A stretch of 64,000 nt of DNA, from the NCBI GenBank assembly GCA_033764965.1, contig JANRIN010000156.1:1-64000 (forward strand), read 5' to 3'. The DNA comes from JSC-12 sp033764965 (GTDB lineage Bacteria; Cyanobacteriota; Cyanobacteriia; Leptolyngbyales; Leptolyngbyaceae). The notes beneath the pieces were generated by a model. It was given only the letters and a program-made list of their open reading frames with translations. It did no database searches and had not been told where the DNA came from. This document shows, piece after piece, positions 1-8,543 of the stretch; positions within the stretch are counted from its first letter, which is position 1; each line of letters starts with the position of its first letter. The translations under genes and the position numbers were made by a program.

Positions 1-269
1 TCGCTACGGGTCGATTCCCCGTCCCTTGGGGCGCATGAGGTACAGCAGTCTAGTGGGGCGCTGTTGAGCGAAGTCGAGCCGCGTAGCGTGTGAGGCGTAG
101 TGAAGTGATACACCGTCCGCTTGCGGCGGTGACGTTCATTGTCGATCTTTGGGGATTGGCTCAAAAGTATGACCAAACTGCCTTAATTCACTCAATTACC
201 CACCAGTACACTCTTTTGCAAGAGCAGGCAAAGGTAAAGCCTTAAGATAAATTTCAATTGAAGTAAAAT
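1..269. other. Left-edge region without a firm gene
   Basis: No supported gene. A plus-strand frame open from about 97 to a TAA at 242 reads as a short tail (it contains FIVDLWGLAQKYDQ) and could be the C-terminal end of a degraded gene, but it has no recognisable domain. The stretch at 60-130 looks like the GC-rich interspersed sequence common in cyanobacterial intergenic DNA. Confidence 0.25.
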
Positions 270-674
270 TTAAAAAGCTGTGTAATGGTGGAATTCAGCG
301 ACTGGCGAAGGCGCAGCGAGAAACGAGTCAATGGCTGCACATTGCCCAGCATCCAAACTGGCAAAGACCAAAACCTGCTGGAGCAACTCTTGATTTTGCT
401 CAAGATAGGAAGGCTTGACTGAATCATTAGCTCTTCTGATACCATCCCAAGTGTGCTTTATATCGGTTGGATCTTCGACAGGAAGAACCTTAAACCACCC
501 AGACGTTATGCCATTACAAAATTGGTAGAGCGACTTTAGCTCCGTTGGTAAGCCGCCAAGTTTTGCTTCAACCTCATTCAACACCTGTGGCTCAACTGGG
601 TTTGGCACACTGAAGTGGTAACGTGTCTGCCAATCTGCAACTACCGTCTTCCAGTCCGCCATGTCTTCCCGCAT
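270..674 (-). CDS. SUKH/SMI1-KNR4-like small protein
   Basis: A 134-residue soluble protein. The central part (LPTELKSLYQFCNG, followed by an acidic/aromatic stretch) has the pattern of the SMI1/KNR4 (SUKH) fold, in which a helix-rich N-terminus precedes an NG turn. In bacteria this family often serves as immunity protein or in small accessory modules; no toxin is seen beside it, so the role is open. The start is ambiguous: ATG at 674 or ATG at 662 (MADWK), the latter preceded by a GGGAAG stretch. Its neighbour on the same strand is a broken HNH gene. The family call rests on pattern recognition only. Confidence 0.6.
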   Translation of the reverse strand: MREDMADWKTVVADWQTRYHFSVPNPVEPQVLNEVEAKLGGLPTELKSLYQFCNGITSGWFKVLPVEDPTDIKHTWDGIRRANDSVKPSYLEQNQELLQQVLVFASLDAGQCAAIDSFLAAPSPVAEFHHYTAF

Positions 675-717
675 AGAAACATCTCTTGTTAGGAAGGGGA
701 AGTGCAGTCGTTAGAAA

Positions 718-951
718 TCAAAGTAGATGTAGGGTAATGCGCCTTGGAGAGCCAAAAACCAGACCGCAAATAGGCAAGCAGGCACCAGTATCTTCTTTCA
801 ATCCGATACACCACAACCATCGTACTCTGCGCCGAAAAAGTGGAACAATATGCTCCACCTCAAACGGCAAATTGAAAACCACTTCGGGAGCTTTGCAATA
901 TTCGCAACGATGATTTGTGCGTTGAGCGATCGCTGCGTAGGAAGGATTCAT
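718..951 (-). pseudogene. Truncated/frameshifted HNH endonuclease
   Basis: The first about 38 residues match the cyanobacterial small HNH endonuclease type: an N-terminal helix, a CEYC zinc knuckle and the FEVEHIVP strand carrying the first catalytic His. After EHIVPLF the expected second half (the N and second H of the HNH motif and the CxxC zinc knuckle) is missing and replaced by unrelated sequence ending at 718, so the product is probably inactive. The start codon overlaps the stop of the upstream gene at 948-1310 as ATGA, showing that the two were one translationally coupled unit. Family members usually run to well over 100 residues. Fragment call is firm; cause (frameshift, deletion or recombination) is not resolved. 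Confidence 0.65.
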
Positions 952-1310
952 TCATTCCCTTGCTGCACCAACATCCAAGTACGGGCTGTCGCCGCTTGCA
1001 GTTCCAGTTCAACTAAACCATTCAACTCTGTTTGTTGTTCTGGCGGCAGTTCCTGCCCTTGATCCCTTGCTGACCGCCATAAGTTCATCAATTCCGATAA
1101 TCGTTCCTGCTGTTCAGCATTGAAAAATGGGTCAGGACGAAAGCTTTGAATGACCAATAACGCACTGAATTCAATCTCATCCAATTGAGCGGTTAGGGCA
1201 TCTAGAGCTTGTCCTGCGGTTTTACCAACAGAATACTTATCCCCTGCGATCGCTCGATAAGCTCTTTCACCATTCACATCAGAGATTGGCAAGATAGATA
1301 CTGTAGTCAT
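948..1310 (-). CDS. Conserved hypothetical partner of HNH gene
   Basis: A 120-residue acidic protein without signal peptide or membrane segment. The N-terminal half (MTTVSILPISDVNGERAYRA, then a Gly-Lys-rich turn) resembles a short beta-rich domain, and the rest is helical. I do not recognise a named domain. Its stop overlaps the start of the HNH fragment by four bases, and this pairing of a small upstream ORF with a small HNH gene recurs in cyanobacteria. An antitoxin-like or specificity role would be inference only. Confidence 0.6.
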   Translation of the reverse strand: MTTVSILPISDVNGERAYRAIAGDKYSVGKTAGQALDALTAQLDEIEFSALLVIQSFRPDPFFNAEQQERLSELMNLWRSARDQGQELPPEQQTELNGLVELELQAATARTWMLVQQGNE

Positions 1311-1529
1311 GAATCTCGCTCAAGATCACTTGACTTAAATTATAGTTCCCCTTGTCTTCCCAGCAGCTTTTAGAAGAGCGACCTCAGCAGCATTATGCGG
1401 TGACGAACTCCAAGTACCGACAGTAATGTGGGTGTACCGTTACCACCAACCTTTAGGCGATTCCGATTGGCTCTGAATGCGACCTTCCATCCTAAGATAA
1501 GGAATCATTGCAGTTGGGATGGTGGCGCT

Positions 1530-2465
1530 ATGCGGATTTTGATCATGGGGGGGACGCGGTTTATTGGGGTGTACCTGACACGGTTGCTATATGAGCAGGA
1601 ACACGAAGTTGTGCTGTTCAACCGGGGCAACAAACCTGCGCCTGTGAGTGGAGTGGAGCAAATTCAGGGCGATCGTACCAATCCCGCAGACCTGAAAGAG
1701 AAACTGGATGGGCAAGAATTTGATGCCATCTTCGACAACAATGGTCGCGAACTGAGCGACACCCAACCCCTGGCGGAGATCTTCAAAGACCGGGTGAAGC
1801 ACTTTGTTTACATGAGTTCGGCGGGGGTTTATCTCAAATCCGATCAGATGCCCCATGTAGAAGGCGATCTCGTTGATCCCAAGAGTCGGCACAAGGGCAA
1901 GCACGAGACGGAAGCTTACCTGGCAGAGCAGAGATTGCCCTTCACCTCCATCCGCCCCACCTATATATACGGTCCGCAAAACTACAACGACCTGGAAGCC
2001 TGGTTTTTCGATCGCATTGTGCGCGATCGTCCCCTCTTCATTCCTGGCAACGGCATGGCAATCACGCAATTTGGGCACGTCAGAGACTTAGCTCAGGCAA
2101 TGGTGCAGGTGTTGGGTAATCGTCGTGCAGTGGGGCAAATTTACAATGTGTCGGGCGATCGCTACGTCACCTTTGATGGGTTAGCCCGTGCCTGTGCAAT
2201 TGCGGCGGGTAAATCTCCTGATGATCTGCAGATTGTTCACTACGATCCCAAGAAGTTTGACTTTGGTAAGCGTAAAGCCTTCCCCATGCGTCCTCAACAC
2301 TTCTTTGCCTCGGTACAGAAAGCCATGAGTGATCTGTATTGGAAGCCGGAATTTGATCTGATTTCTGGCTTGAAGGATTCCTACGAAAACGATTTTCTTG
2401 CCACCGAAAGAGACAAAGCCGATGTAGACTTTTCGGTTGATGAGCAGATCTTGAACGGGGGCTAG
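1530..2465 (+). CDS. CSP41-like NAD-dependent epimerase/dehydratase family protein
   Basis: A 311-residue atypical short-chain dehydrogenase. The N-terminus has a Rossmann nucleotide-binding motif of the GGTRFIG type directly after the start, then a nucleotide-binding strand ending in FNRGN, and in the middle a Tyr-containing IRPTYIYGPQ segment. This is the form seen in cyanobacterial relatives of chloroplast stem-loop RNA-binding protein CSP41, linked in plants to chloroplast RNA and ribosome metabolism. I chose ATG 1530 because it places MRILIMGG at the N-terminus; the open frame extends to 1428 but that extension has no conserved character. It stands alone, followed by a long heptamer repeat element. 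Confidence 0.8.
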   Translation: MRILIMGGTRFIGVYLTRLLYEQEHEVVLFNRGNKPAPVSGVEQIQGDRTNPADLKEKLDGQEFDAIFDNNGRELSDTQPLAEIFKDRVKHFVYMSSAGVYLKSDQMPHVEGDLVDPKSRHKGKHETEAYLAEQRLPFTSIRPTYIYGPQNYNDLEAWFFDRIVRDRPLFIPGNGMAITQFGHVRDLAQAMVQVLGNRRAVGQIYNVSGDRYVTFDGLARACAIAAGKSPDDLQIVHYDPKKFDFGKRKAFPMRPQHFFASVQKAMSDLYWKPEFDLISGLKDSYENDFLATERDKADVDFSVDEQILNGG

Positions 2466-2670
2466 GGAGTAGGGGTTAGGGGTTGGGAAGCGGGAACTAG
2501 GGGTTAGGAGCTAGAGGTTAGATCAGATTTTGATACCTGGCACCCAGAACCTAATTCCTAATATTCTCTGCCAGTTCCTACTTCCTAACTCCCAATAGCC
2601 AATCCCTACTTCCCAACCCCCCGTAACCAACCCCCAACCCCTAACCCCTAACCCCTAACCCCCCCTGAGG
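2464..2670. repeat. Inverted heptamer array (GGGGTTA / CCCCTAA)
   Basis: Starting at the stop codon of the SDR gene, G-rich heptamer-like units (GGGGTTA, GGGGTTG and variants) run to about 2520, followed by a spacer and then the complementary C-rich units to about 2667, ending in four consecutive copies close to CCCCTAA. The arms are in inverted orientation, so the transcript could fold into a long imperfect hairpin, and the minus strand of the C-rich arm has runs of four or more G separated by TT(A), a G-quadruplex-type pattern. It fills the gap between two co-directional genes. Confidence 0.8.
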
Positions 2671-2676
2671 TTTCTT

Positions 2677-3846
2677 GTGCTTCTCCAATTCTTTGCGATC
2701 GCCGCATCTATCACCCTGCTTGTTATCGGGCTGTACCTTCTGCTGTTGGAAGTGCAGTTTCGTCGTCGTCCGGGTAACAAGTTGGAAGCGACGGTTGGCA
2801 CTTGGGAACTGAAGGTGAAGGAGCACGATCGCTATCTGCTGGTAGGTGAGATGGAGTTGATCAACCGGACTCAAAAGCTAGAGATTATGGTGCCGGAAAT
2901 TGGGGCAGAAGTTTCCTTATTTTCGGGGGCAAGTTTGCAGGGTGTCACGACTCAAACTCGGATCATTCCTCATCATCCCGATGCTGAAGCCCGTCCAGAT
3001 GATTACTGGTTTGCGTACATTGTCAAAGTTGGGAAACGCACCACAATCGCAGTGGAAATCGAGATTCGGGGTGAGCATCTGGATGCTCTGAAATTAGCGT
3101 GGATTCGGCTCAATTACCTGACCTATGGACCGCAGGGACGGATTCCGAAAGTGCGCCATGTGGTGGTGCCGTTTCAATTCCCAACCATTGAAGAGTCGAA
3201 TCATTGGCGATCGACTCCCAGTGCGGAAGTTTTGCCGATTCGGACGCATATTCTGACGGAGTTGGATAACCCTGTCGAGATAATCAAGCGGTATGTGGCT
3301 CCCCACGCAAAACCTGGTGATATTGTGACAATCGGTGAAACCCCGATCGCGATTATGCAGGGTCGTTTCCGGCATCCCAGCGAGATTAAACCGGGATGGG
3401 TCGCCAAACGCATTTGTTATCTCTTCTTGCCGACTTCTAGTTTGGCTACCGCGTGTGGGATGCAGTCCTTAATCGATGTGGTGGGGGCAAGACGGGTGTT
3501 GTGGGCGTTTTTTGTGGGCGCGATCGCCAAGCTGTTCAAACAACCAGGCGTGTTCTATCAACTGGCAGGGGAGCAAGCGCGACTGATTGATGACGTGACT
3601 GGAACCTTACCGCCCTTTGATCAATTTATTGTCTACGGACCCGAAAATGCTCAAGCCGTTGTCGACCAGATTCGGCAAGAAACAGGGTTGGAGTCCGCGA
3701 TCGTCGATGTCAACGATTTGGGTGCCGTGAAAATTCTGGCAGCCACAGCAGGCGCATCCCAATCGGTGCTGGAACAAGCCCTGAAGAAAAATCCCGCTGG
3801 CAATGCTGATGAACAAACCCCCGTCGTGCTGATTCGTCCGACCTGA
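2677..3846 (+). CDS. Coenzyme F420:L-glutamate ligase-like membrane-anchored protein
   Basis: A 389-residue protein with one N-terminal membrane segment (residues about 2-25) and a short basic stretch (RRR). Residues about 40-170 form a beta-rich domain of no named family. Residues about 185-385 resemble the F420-0:gamma-glutamyl ligase (CofE-like) fold found in cyanobacterial proteins of this layout: PGDIVTIGETPIAIMQGR is the characteristic strand-loop. Cyanobacteria do not make F420 by the classic route, so the substrate is unknown. The start is GTG at 2677, immediately after the C-rich heptamer array, so the ribosome-binding region is made of repeat-derived sequence; a later start is possible but would remove the membrane segment. 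Confidence 0.7.
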   Translation: MLLQFFAIAASITLLVIGLYLLLLEVQFRRRPGNKLEATVGTWELKVKEHDRYLLVGEMELINRTQKLEIMVPEIGAEVSLFSGASLQGVTTQTRIIPHHPDAEARPDDYWFAYIVKVGKRTTIAVEIEIRGEHLDALKLAWIRLNYLTYGPQGRIPKVRHVVVPFQFPTIEESNHWRSTPSAEVLPIRTHILTELDNPVEIIKRYVAPHAKPGDIVTIGETPIAIMQGRFRHPSEIKPGWVAKRICYLFLPTSSLATACGMQSLIDVVGARRVLWAFFVGAIAKLFKQPGVFYQLAGEQARLIDDVTGTLPPFDQFIVYGPENAQAVVDQIRQETGLESAIVDVNDLGAVKILAATAGASQSVLEQALKKNPAGNADEQTPVVLIRPT

Positions 3847-4013
3847 TTGTTGACTCACCCACCCATCTCCCCCCTCACCCGGTTCTGCTCCGAATCTCTA
3901 CCTGAAGGAATAGAAGGAAGATGTCGTGTAGGCTCCTGCGTTAAACCGTTTAGAATGATAGGGTGTAAGTTGTCTATTGCATCGCCACCCACGATCGCTC
4001 ACTGCTACTGAAT

Positions 4014-5318
4014 ATGACTCAAGCTTTTCCTCCTTCCTCAGAATTGTCGATCCGCTCGGTTCGCTACACCGAGTTTGAGGCGATCGAGCGGAATTGCACG
4101 GTCTCCGACGAGGATCAAGGTTTGAGCTACTCTATCAGCCCCGATCGTTTCCCAAAATCTGCTCACGCCTACGCCCCTTTAAGACTGTTGGATCTGATTC
4201 TCAATCGCCCTCAACAATTTGGGGCTTACCTGAGCGATCGAGACAGTAAACCGCAAGGGGTGATTCAAATCTCGCCCTTCAATCGCACTCGGAGCACTTG
4301 GCGGGTTGATCAAGTTGCTGTGTTGCCCAGGGAAGCGAACAATTCAGCAGATGATGCCACCCTTGACCTAGCAGAAAAGCCAGCGACAACTGCCACCTAT
4401 AGCCCCACCCTGAGTAGTGTTGGTTCGCTGCTGCTGCGTCATTGTTTTGAAGCGGTGTGGGAGGCTCGCACCTGGCTCCTAGAAATTGAGATTAATAACA
4501 AAGAGTTGTTAGCGTTGTATCGCCAAAATGGGTTTCAGCCTTTGGCAAGAATGACCCATTGGGAAATTGATCCCAATCAATTGCAAGATCTGGCGCAACA
4601 CGAACCCGATCTGCCTAATTTGTTGCCCGTCAGCAATTCGGATGCCCAACTGTTATACCAACTCGATACGATGTCGATGCCAGCGAATATTCGTCAGGTG
4701 TTCGATCGCCACATTGCCGATTTCAGAATTAGCCTGGTAGGTTCGTTGCTGCGCGGCATCAAGAGTTGGCTCAACCACACCGAAGTTGTCAGTGGTTATG
4801 TGTTTGAACCGCAACGTAAAGCCGCAATTGGATACTTTCAGGTGCAGTTGTGCCGGGATGGTTCCAAACCCCATCACGCTCAACTTACCGTGCATCCGGC
4901 TTATACCTGGCTGTATCCTGAGTTAATGGCGCAAATGGCACGGATTACGCAAGAGTTTCCCTCCCAATCGCTGCGGCTAACTTCGGCGGCGGAATATCAA
5001 TCTGAGCGGGAGGAATACCTGGAGCGAATGGGAGCAACTCGATTCGCCCACACCTTAATGATGTCGCGATCGGTGTGGCACAAGGTGCGGGAATCGAAAC
5101 TAGGGGCATTGGAAAACTTGCAATTGCCAGAAGTGCTGCAAGGTTTGAAACCATCTCGTAAGGCAATTCCGAGCCGCATTTCTGTAACTTCGCCTCCCCA
5201 GGAACCGCGATCGCCCGGACAGCCTCCCAGTTCGTTTGCCAAGCCGGACAATCGAGGCAAGGGGATATTAAATCTGCCTTCTCCGACTGACCCACCCCAG
5301 GAAGGACCTTGTTGTTAG
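4014..5318 (+). CDS. GNAT-family N-acetyltransferase-like protein (tandem domains)
   Basis: A 434-residue cytoplasmic protein. The first half (residues about 11-185) has the GNAT outline, with an acetyl-CoA-side helix region (SVGSLLLRHCFEAVWE) and a C-terminal strand-helix LLALYRQNGFQPLARMTHWEI typical of acyltransferases. Residues about 190-370 repeat a similar alpha/beta arrangement with LYLELMAQMAR-type and YLERMGATRFAHTLMM stretches, suggesting a tandem, partly degenerate second GNAT domain. The last 50 residues are Pro/Ser-rich. It lies 13 bases upstream of ruvX and is probably co-transcribed. Substrate unknown. Confidence 0.7.
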   Translation: MTQAFPPSSELSIRSVRYTEFEAIERNCTVSDEDQGLSYSISPDRFPKSAHAYAPLRLLDLILNRPQQFGAYLSDRDSKPQGVIQISPFNRTRSTWRVDQVAVLPREANNSADDATLDLAEKPATTATYSPTLSSVGSLLLRHCFEAVWEARTWLLEIEINNKELLALYRQNGFQPLARMTHWEIDPNQLQDLAQHEPDLPNLLPVSNSDAQLLYQLDTMSMPANIRQVFDRHIADFRISLVGSLLRGIKSWLNHTEVVSGYVFEPQRKAAIGYFQVQLCRDGSKPHHAQLTVHPAYTWLYPELMAQMARITQEFPSQSLRLTSAAEYQSEREEYLERMGATRFAHTLMMSRSVWHKVRESKLGALENLQLPEVLQGLKPSRKAIPSRISVTSPPQEPRSPGQPPSSFAKPDNRGKGILNLPSPTDPPQEGPCC

Positions 5319-5331
5319 CCAGGAGAGGGGA

Positions 5332-5796
5332 ATGGCGATCGCAGCGCTAGGTTTAGACGTGGGACGTAAGCGGATTGGTGTTGCAGGCTGCGATGGCACT
5401 GGACTGATTGCCTTTGGACTGACAACCATCTACCGCAAAACCTTTGATCAAGACCTGGCTCAAATCCAGCAACTGGTAAAGGAACGTCAGGTCACCACTT
5501 TAGTGGTGGGGTTGCCCTACTCAATGGATGGCTCCCTGGGCTTTCAGGCAAAGCAAGTACAGAAATTTGCCAAAGCGATCGCTGCCGCCCTGAATCTTCC
5601 CCTGGTTTATGTGGATGAGCGGCTAACCTCCTTTCAGGCAGAGCAACTGTTGCAAGCGGAGGGCATTTCTCCGTCCCGCCACAAAGATCTCATCGATCGC
5701 AAGGCAGCGGCAATCATCTTGCAGCAATGGTTAGAAGATCAGCGCCAGCAGATCATTCCCCCGTCTGAAAATGAGCTAAAGCAAGAATTTCTCTAG
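5332..5796 (+). CDS. ruvX: Holliday junction resolvase-like protein RuvX (YqgF)
   Basis: A 154-residue RNase H-fold nuclease-like protein. The diagnostic features are LGLDVGRKRIGVA at the N-terminus (first catalytic Asp), the VVGLPYSMDGSLG strand-loop, VYVDERLTSFQAEQLL with the second acidic residue, and a DRKAAAIILQQWLE helix with the third acidic residue. The family acts in pre-16S rRNA 5' end processing and has been proposed as a Holliday junction resolvase. Length is normal. The start at 5332 follows the GNAT stop by 13 bases and has a GAGAGGGG ribosome-binding stretch. Confidence 0.9.
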   Translation: MAIAALGLDVGRKRIGVAGCDGTGLIAFGLTTIYRKTFDQDLAQIQQLVKERQVTTLVVGLPYSMDGSLGFQAKQVQKFAKAIAAALNLPLVYVDERLTSFQAEQLLQAEGISPSRHKDLIDRKAAAIILQQWLEDQRQQIIPPSENELKQEFL

Positions 5797-5876
5797 AAAA
5801 CTGCTGAAAAAATGACAAACTGGCAACAGAGTTTGGCAGAATGCTGGTTGAGCGCTAACCATGAGGAGACTCCACG

Positions 5877-6458
5877 ATGAGTAGTGAAGATGATATTCGG
5901 AACAGTGGCGAATCTGAAGCAGAAGAAATCGTCGTTTTAACAGATGAAGCCGGACGCACCCTGACCTGCTCGGTGGAGAGATATCTGGAGGTAGAAAATC
6001 AGGATTATGTGCTGTTGCTGCCTCTGGACGCACCCGTGGAGATTTTTGTGTGGGAAGGAGATGAAGAGGACGAGGAAGAAGCCGTACCTGTTGAAGATGA
6101 AGCCGAAATTGACACGTTGTTCAATACAGCCAAGGCAGTTTTAGAGGAGCAAAATCTCACCCTGAAACGCACCGCAATCCTGCTGACAGTGGAAGGCGAT
6201 TTGCCCGATCTAGACAGCGATGATGAATTTGGGGAAGTGTCTTCTGAAAATGGAGAAGATGAGGTGGAAGAATTGCAACATCTCGCCAGCTTTTTCTATG
6301 AAGAGCAAGAATTTGCAATCTATGCGCCCCTCGATCCATGCTTCATTCTGGCGCGGTTAGACGAGAACAATCAACCTCATATCCTTTCGTCGGAAGAACT
6401 GCAAAAGCTAGAACCCATGCTAGAAATGATCGAAGATCAACTGTTCGACGAGCTGTAA
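5877..6458 (+). CDS. DUF3727 domain-containing protein
   Basis: A 193-residue very acidic protein. Residues about 20-65 form the first module (IVVLTDEAGRTLTCSVERYLEVENQ), followed by an Asp/Glu-rich linker around residues 60-75 and a second acidic linker near 115-135. The remainder matches the DUF3727 pattern seen in cyanobacteria and plastids. The function is not established. It sits between ruvX and mltG, and the mltG start follows by nine bases, so they are likely one operon. Confidence 0.8.
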   Translation: MSSEDDIRNSGESEAEEIVVLTDEAGRTLTCSVERYLEVENQDYVLLLPLDAPVEIFVWEGDEEDEEEAVPVEDEAEIDTLFNTAKAVLEEQNLTLKRTAILLTVEGDLPDLDSDDEFGEVSSENGEDEVEELQHLASFFYEEQEFAIYAPLDPCFILARLDENNQPHILSSEELQKLEPMLEMIEDQLFDEL

Positions 6459-6467
6459 TCGTTTCTC

Positions 6468-7562
6468 ATGGCAAAGCGATTTCCAATCAAGTTGCTCTTC
6501 CTCAGCTTCATCCTGGTGGGGCTTGGGGCAGCAGCATGGCAAACCTGGAACTGGTGGCTGTGGGCATCGGCTCCGGCAACTGAGGCGATCGCCGCAGAAC
6601 CCAAACCCCTCAACTTAAACATTCCGCCTGGGACTTCCGCCCAAGAGATCGGGCAAGACTTAGAAACATTGGGCTTGATTCGATCGGCTCAAGCCTGGGA
6701 TCTTTGGTCCCGCTGGCTCATGTTCCAAGACAAAAATGGTGGGTTTCAGGCAGGCACCTATCAACTCTCGAAATCTCAATCGATGCAGGACATTGCCGCC
6801 CAGATTTGGACTGGGGATGTGGCGCAAGCGAGTTTTACCATTCCCGAAGGATGGTCGATTCGAGACATGGCTCAGTATTTTGAGAGTCAGAAATACTTTT
6901 CGGCACAAGAATTTATGGATGCGGCAAACCAAATTTCGACAGCAGAGTATCCCTGGTTGCCTACCCAATCCTCCGTTGCCGGATTCCCGCGTCTGGAAGG
7001 GTACTTATTTCCCGACACCTACCAACTTCCGGTGGGCAACTCGATTCAGCCAGAGGTTGTAATCAAGCAAATGCTCGATCGCTTTGAGCAGGTTGCCCTA
7101 CCGATTTACCAACAGCAGCAAGGCAAAACCAGGTTAAGTTTGCCGGAATGGGTGACGCTGGCAAGCATCGTAGAAAAAGAAGCTGTTGTCCCAGAGGAAC
7201 GAGAGCGGATTTCTGGCGTGTTTCACAATCGCTTACGCAAGCAAATGCCCCTAGCCTCTGATCCAACCGTTGAGTATGCCTTTGGCATCAAGCAAACTCC
7301 CGATCGTCCCCTCACCTATCGCCAGGTGGAAATGCCCTCTCCCTACAATACTTACGTGAACGTGGGTTTGCCGCCAGCCCCGATCGCCAGCCCTGGAAAA
7401 GCCAGCTTGGAGGCAACCCTCACCCCCGAAGCAACCGACTATCTGTATTTCGTCGCCCGCTATGATGGGACTCATGTTTTTAGCCGCACTCTCGCAGAAC
7501 ACCAGGCAGCTCAAAATACGATTCATGATCAGCGAGAGGCAGCACCATCCACGGTACAGTAG
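6468..7562 (+). CDS. mltG: Endolytic murein transglycosylase MltG (YceG-like)
   Basis: A 364-residue protein with an N-terminal membrane anchor (residues about 7-29), a small LysM-like subdomain (NIPPGTSAQEIGQDLETLGLI), and a YceG domain. The catalytic Glu lies in the conserved ASIVEKEA motif at about residues 236-243, and the family-specific SDPTVEYAFG and PYNTYVNVGLPPAPIASPG motifs follow. MltG cleaves nascent glycan strands near the membrane and sets their length. Length and order are normal. It overlaps nothing and is followed by the yqeG-type gene 47 bases later. Confidence 0.93.
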   Translation: MAKRFPIKLLFLSFILVGLGAAAWQTWNWWLWASAPATEAIAAEPKPLNLNIPPGTSAQEIGQDLETLGLIRSAQAWDLWSRWLMFQDKNGGFQAGTYQLSKSQSMQDIAAQIWTGDVAQASFTIPEGWSIRDMAQYFESQKYFSAQEFMDAANQISTAEYPWLPTQSSVAGFPRLEGYLFPDTYQLPVGNSIQPEVVIKQMLDRFEQVALPIYQQQQGKTRLSLPEWVTLASIVEKEAVVPEERERISGVFHNRLRKQMPLASDPTVEYAFGIKQTPDRPLTYRQVEMPSPYNTYVNVGLPPAPIASPGKASLEATLTPEATDYLYFVARYDGTHVFSRTLAEHQAAQNTIHDQREAAPSTVQ

Positions 7563-7609
7563 AGAATTCAACCTTTTCCGTCTTCGATTGCGTCAATCGT
7601 TCTTCTTCT

Positions 7610-8140
7610 ATGCTCTGGAGCACTCTCCTACAACCCAACCTGACTCTGCAAGGCACCATTCTGCACCTTACCCCCGATATCTTGAAGCAGTATCAGCTAA
7701 AAGGCTTGATTTTAGATGTGGATGAGACTTTGGTTCCCTTTCGGGCGGCACAGGCTTCAGCAGAACTTTTGCCCTGGGTGGAAGAGATTCGCCAGGTTGC
7801 ATCCTTATGGCTTGTGAGCAATAACATTAGTGAGGCGCGGATTCGCCGCATCGGAAAAGCGCTCGATTTGCCTTACATTTCGGGTGCCGGAAAGCCCTCC
7901 CGCCGCAAAGTCCGCCGTGCTGTGGAAGCAATGGGTTTGCCCGTCGAGCAAGTGGGTATGGTGGGCGATCGCTTGTTTACTGACGTATTGGCAGGAAATC
8001 GCCTGGGTTTGTTTACAGTGTTGGTAGAACCAATGGTAGAACCGAATCAGGTTGTGCGGCGCTCCTCCCTGCATACCCTGGAAGTGTGGATTTCCCAGGT
8101 TTTAGGAGCCTCCATCCCGCCACAGAATGCTAAAAAGTAA
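7610..8140 (+). CDS. YqeG-family HAD IIIA-type phosphatase
   Basis: A 176-residue HAD-superfamily protein. The catalytic DxDxT motif is seen as LILDVDETLVP (Asp36, Asp38), motif II as LVSNNIS, motif III Lys in GAGKPSRRK and the second acidic pair in GMVGDRLFTDVLAGN. These are the YqeG signatures; a mitochondrial/plastid relative dephosphorylates phosphatidylglycerophosphate, so a role in phosphatidylglycerol synthesis is possible but not shown here. It follows mltG on the same strand. Confidence 0.88.
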   Translation: MLWSTLLQPNLTLQGTILHLTPDILKQYQLKGLILDVDETLVPFRAAQASAELLPWVEEIRQVASLWLVSNNISEARIRRIGKALDLPYISGAGKPSRRKVRRAVEAMGLPVEQVGMVGDRLFTDVLAGNRLGLFTVLVEPMVEPNQVVRRSSLHTLEVWISQVLGASIPPQNAKK

Positions 8141-8543
8141 CCAGATGCTTACAAAAGTTAAAGGTTTGAAAGATTTGAGAATATAAAGAAAACATTACGT
8201 ATTACTCATTTTTCAAGATTTCCTGTCATTCTGGATACAGAATAAATCGGGTCAAGCTTTATAAAGACCTAGTTTTTGAATCCCTGTGAATACTTTTTGT
8301 GGAGCGCTGATCCTGTGATAAGGGTTGGCGCTTTGCAATTGGTGCCTTGATCACATTTCACACGCTGGGAGCGATATGTATACTTAACGCACGGAAAGCA
8401 GCGGTTTCTGGCTTTTTGTGGTAATACTTTGGGAAAGTTGTTCACCTGAAAATCGTGTGCGGTTTCAAGAACCGCGTATATCATAGGCATCGCATCCGCC
8501 CATTTGCTTAGATAAAAATCCGTTGTTCCAGGATTCAACCGCT
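8141..8543. other. 403-base intergenic region
   Basis: AT-rich first half, no supported gene. Two small inverted repeats are visible: AGCGC/GCGCT around 8300-8333 and GCGGTT-TCAAG-AACCGC near 8459-8475. A minus-strand frame (8269-8538) has no family character. The second half presumably holds the promoter of the downstream coiled-coil gene. Confidence 0.4.

Noticed and set aside
1..40. A T-arm-like tRNA hairpin (ACGGG-TCGATTC-CCCGT) near the left edge
   Set aside because: The loop lacks the standard TTC, there is no acceptor/CCA end, and the rest of a tRNA is outside the window or absent.
8269..8538. Minus-strand open frame of 89 codons in the intergenic region
   Set aside because: No recognised domain, no ribosome-binding site, and composition like the surrounding spacer.
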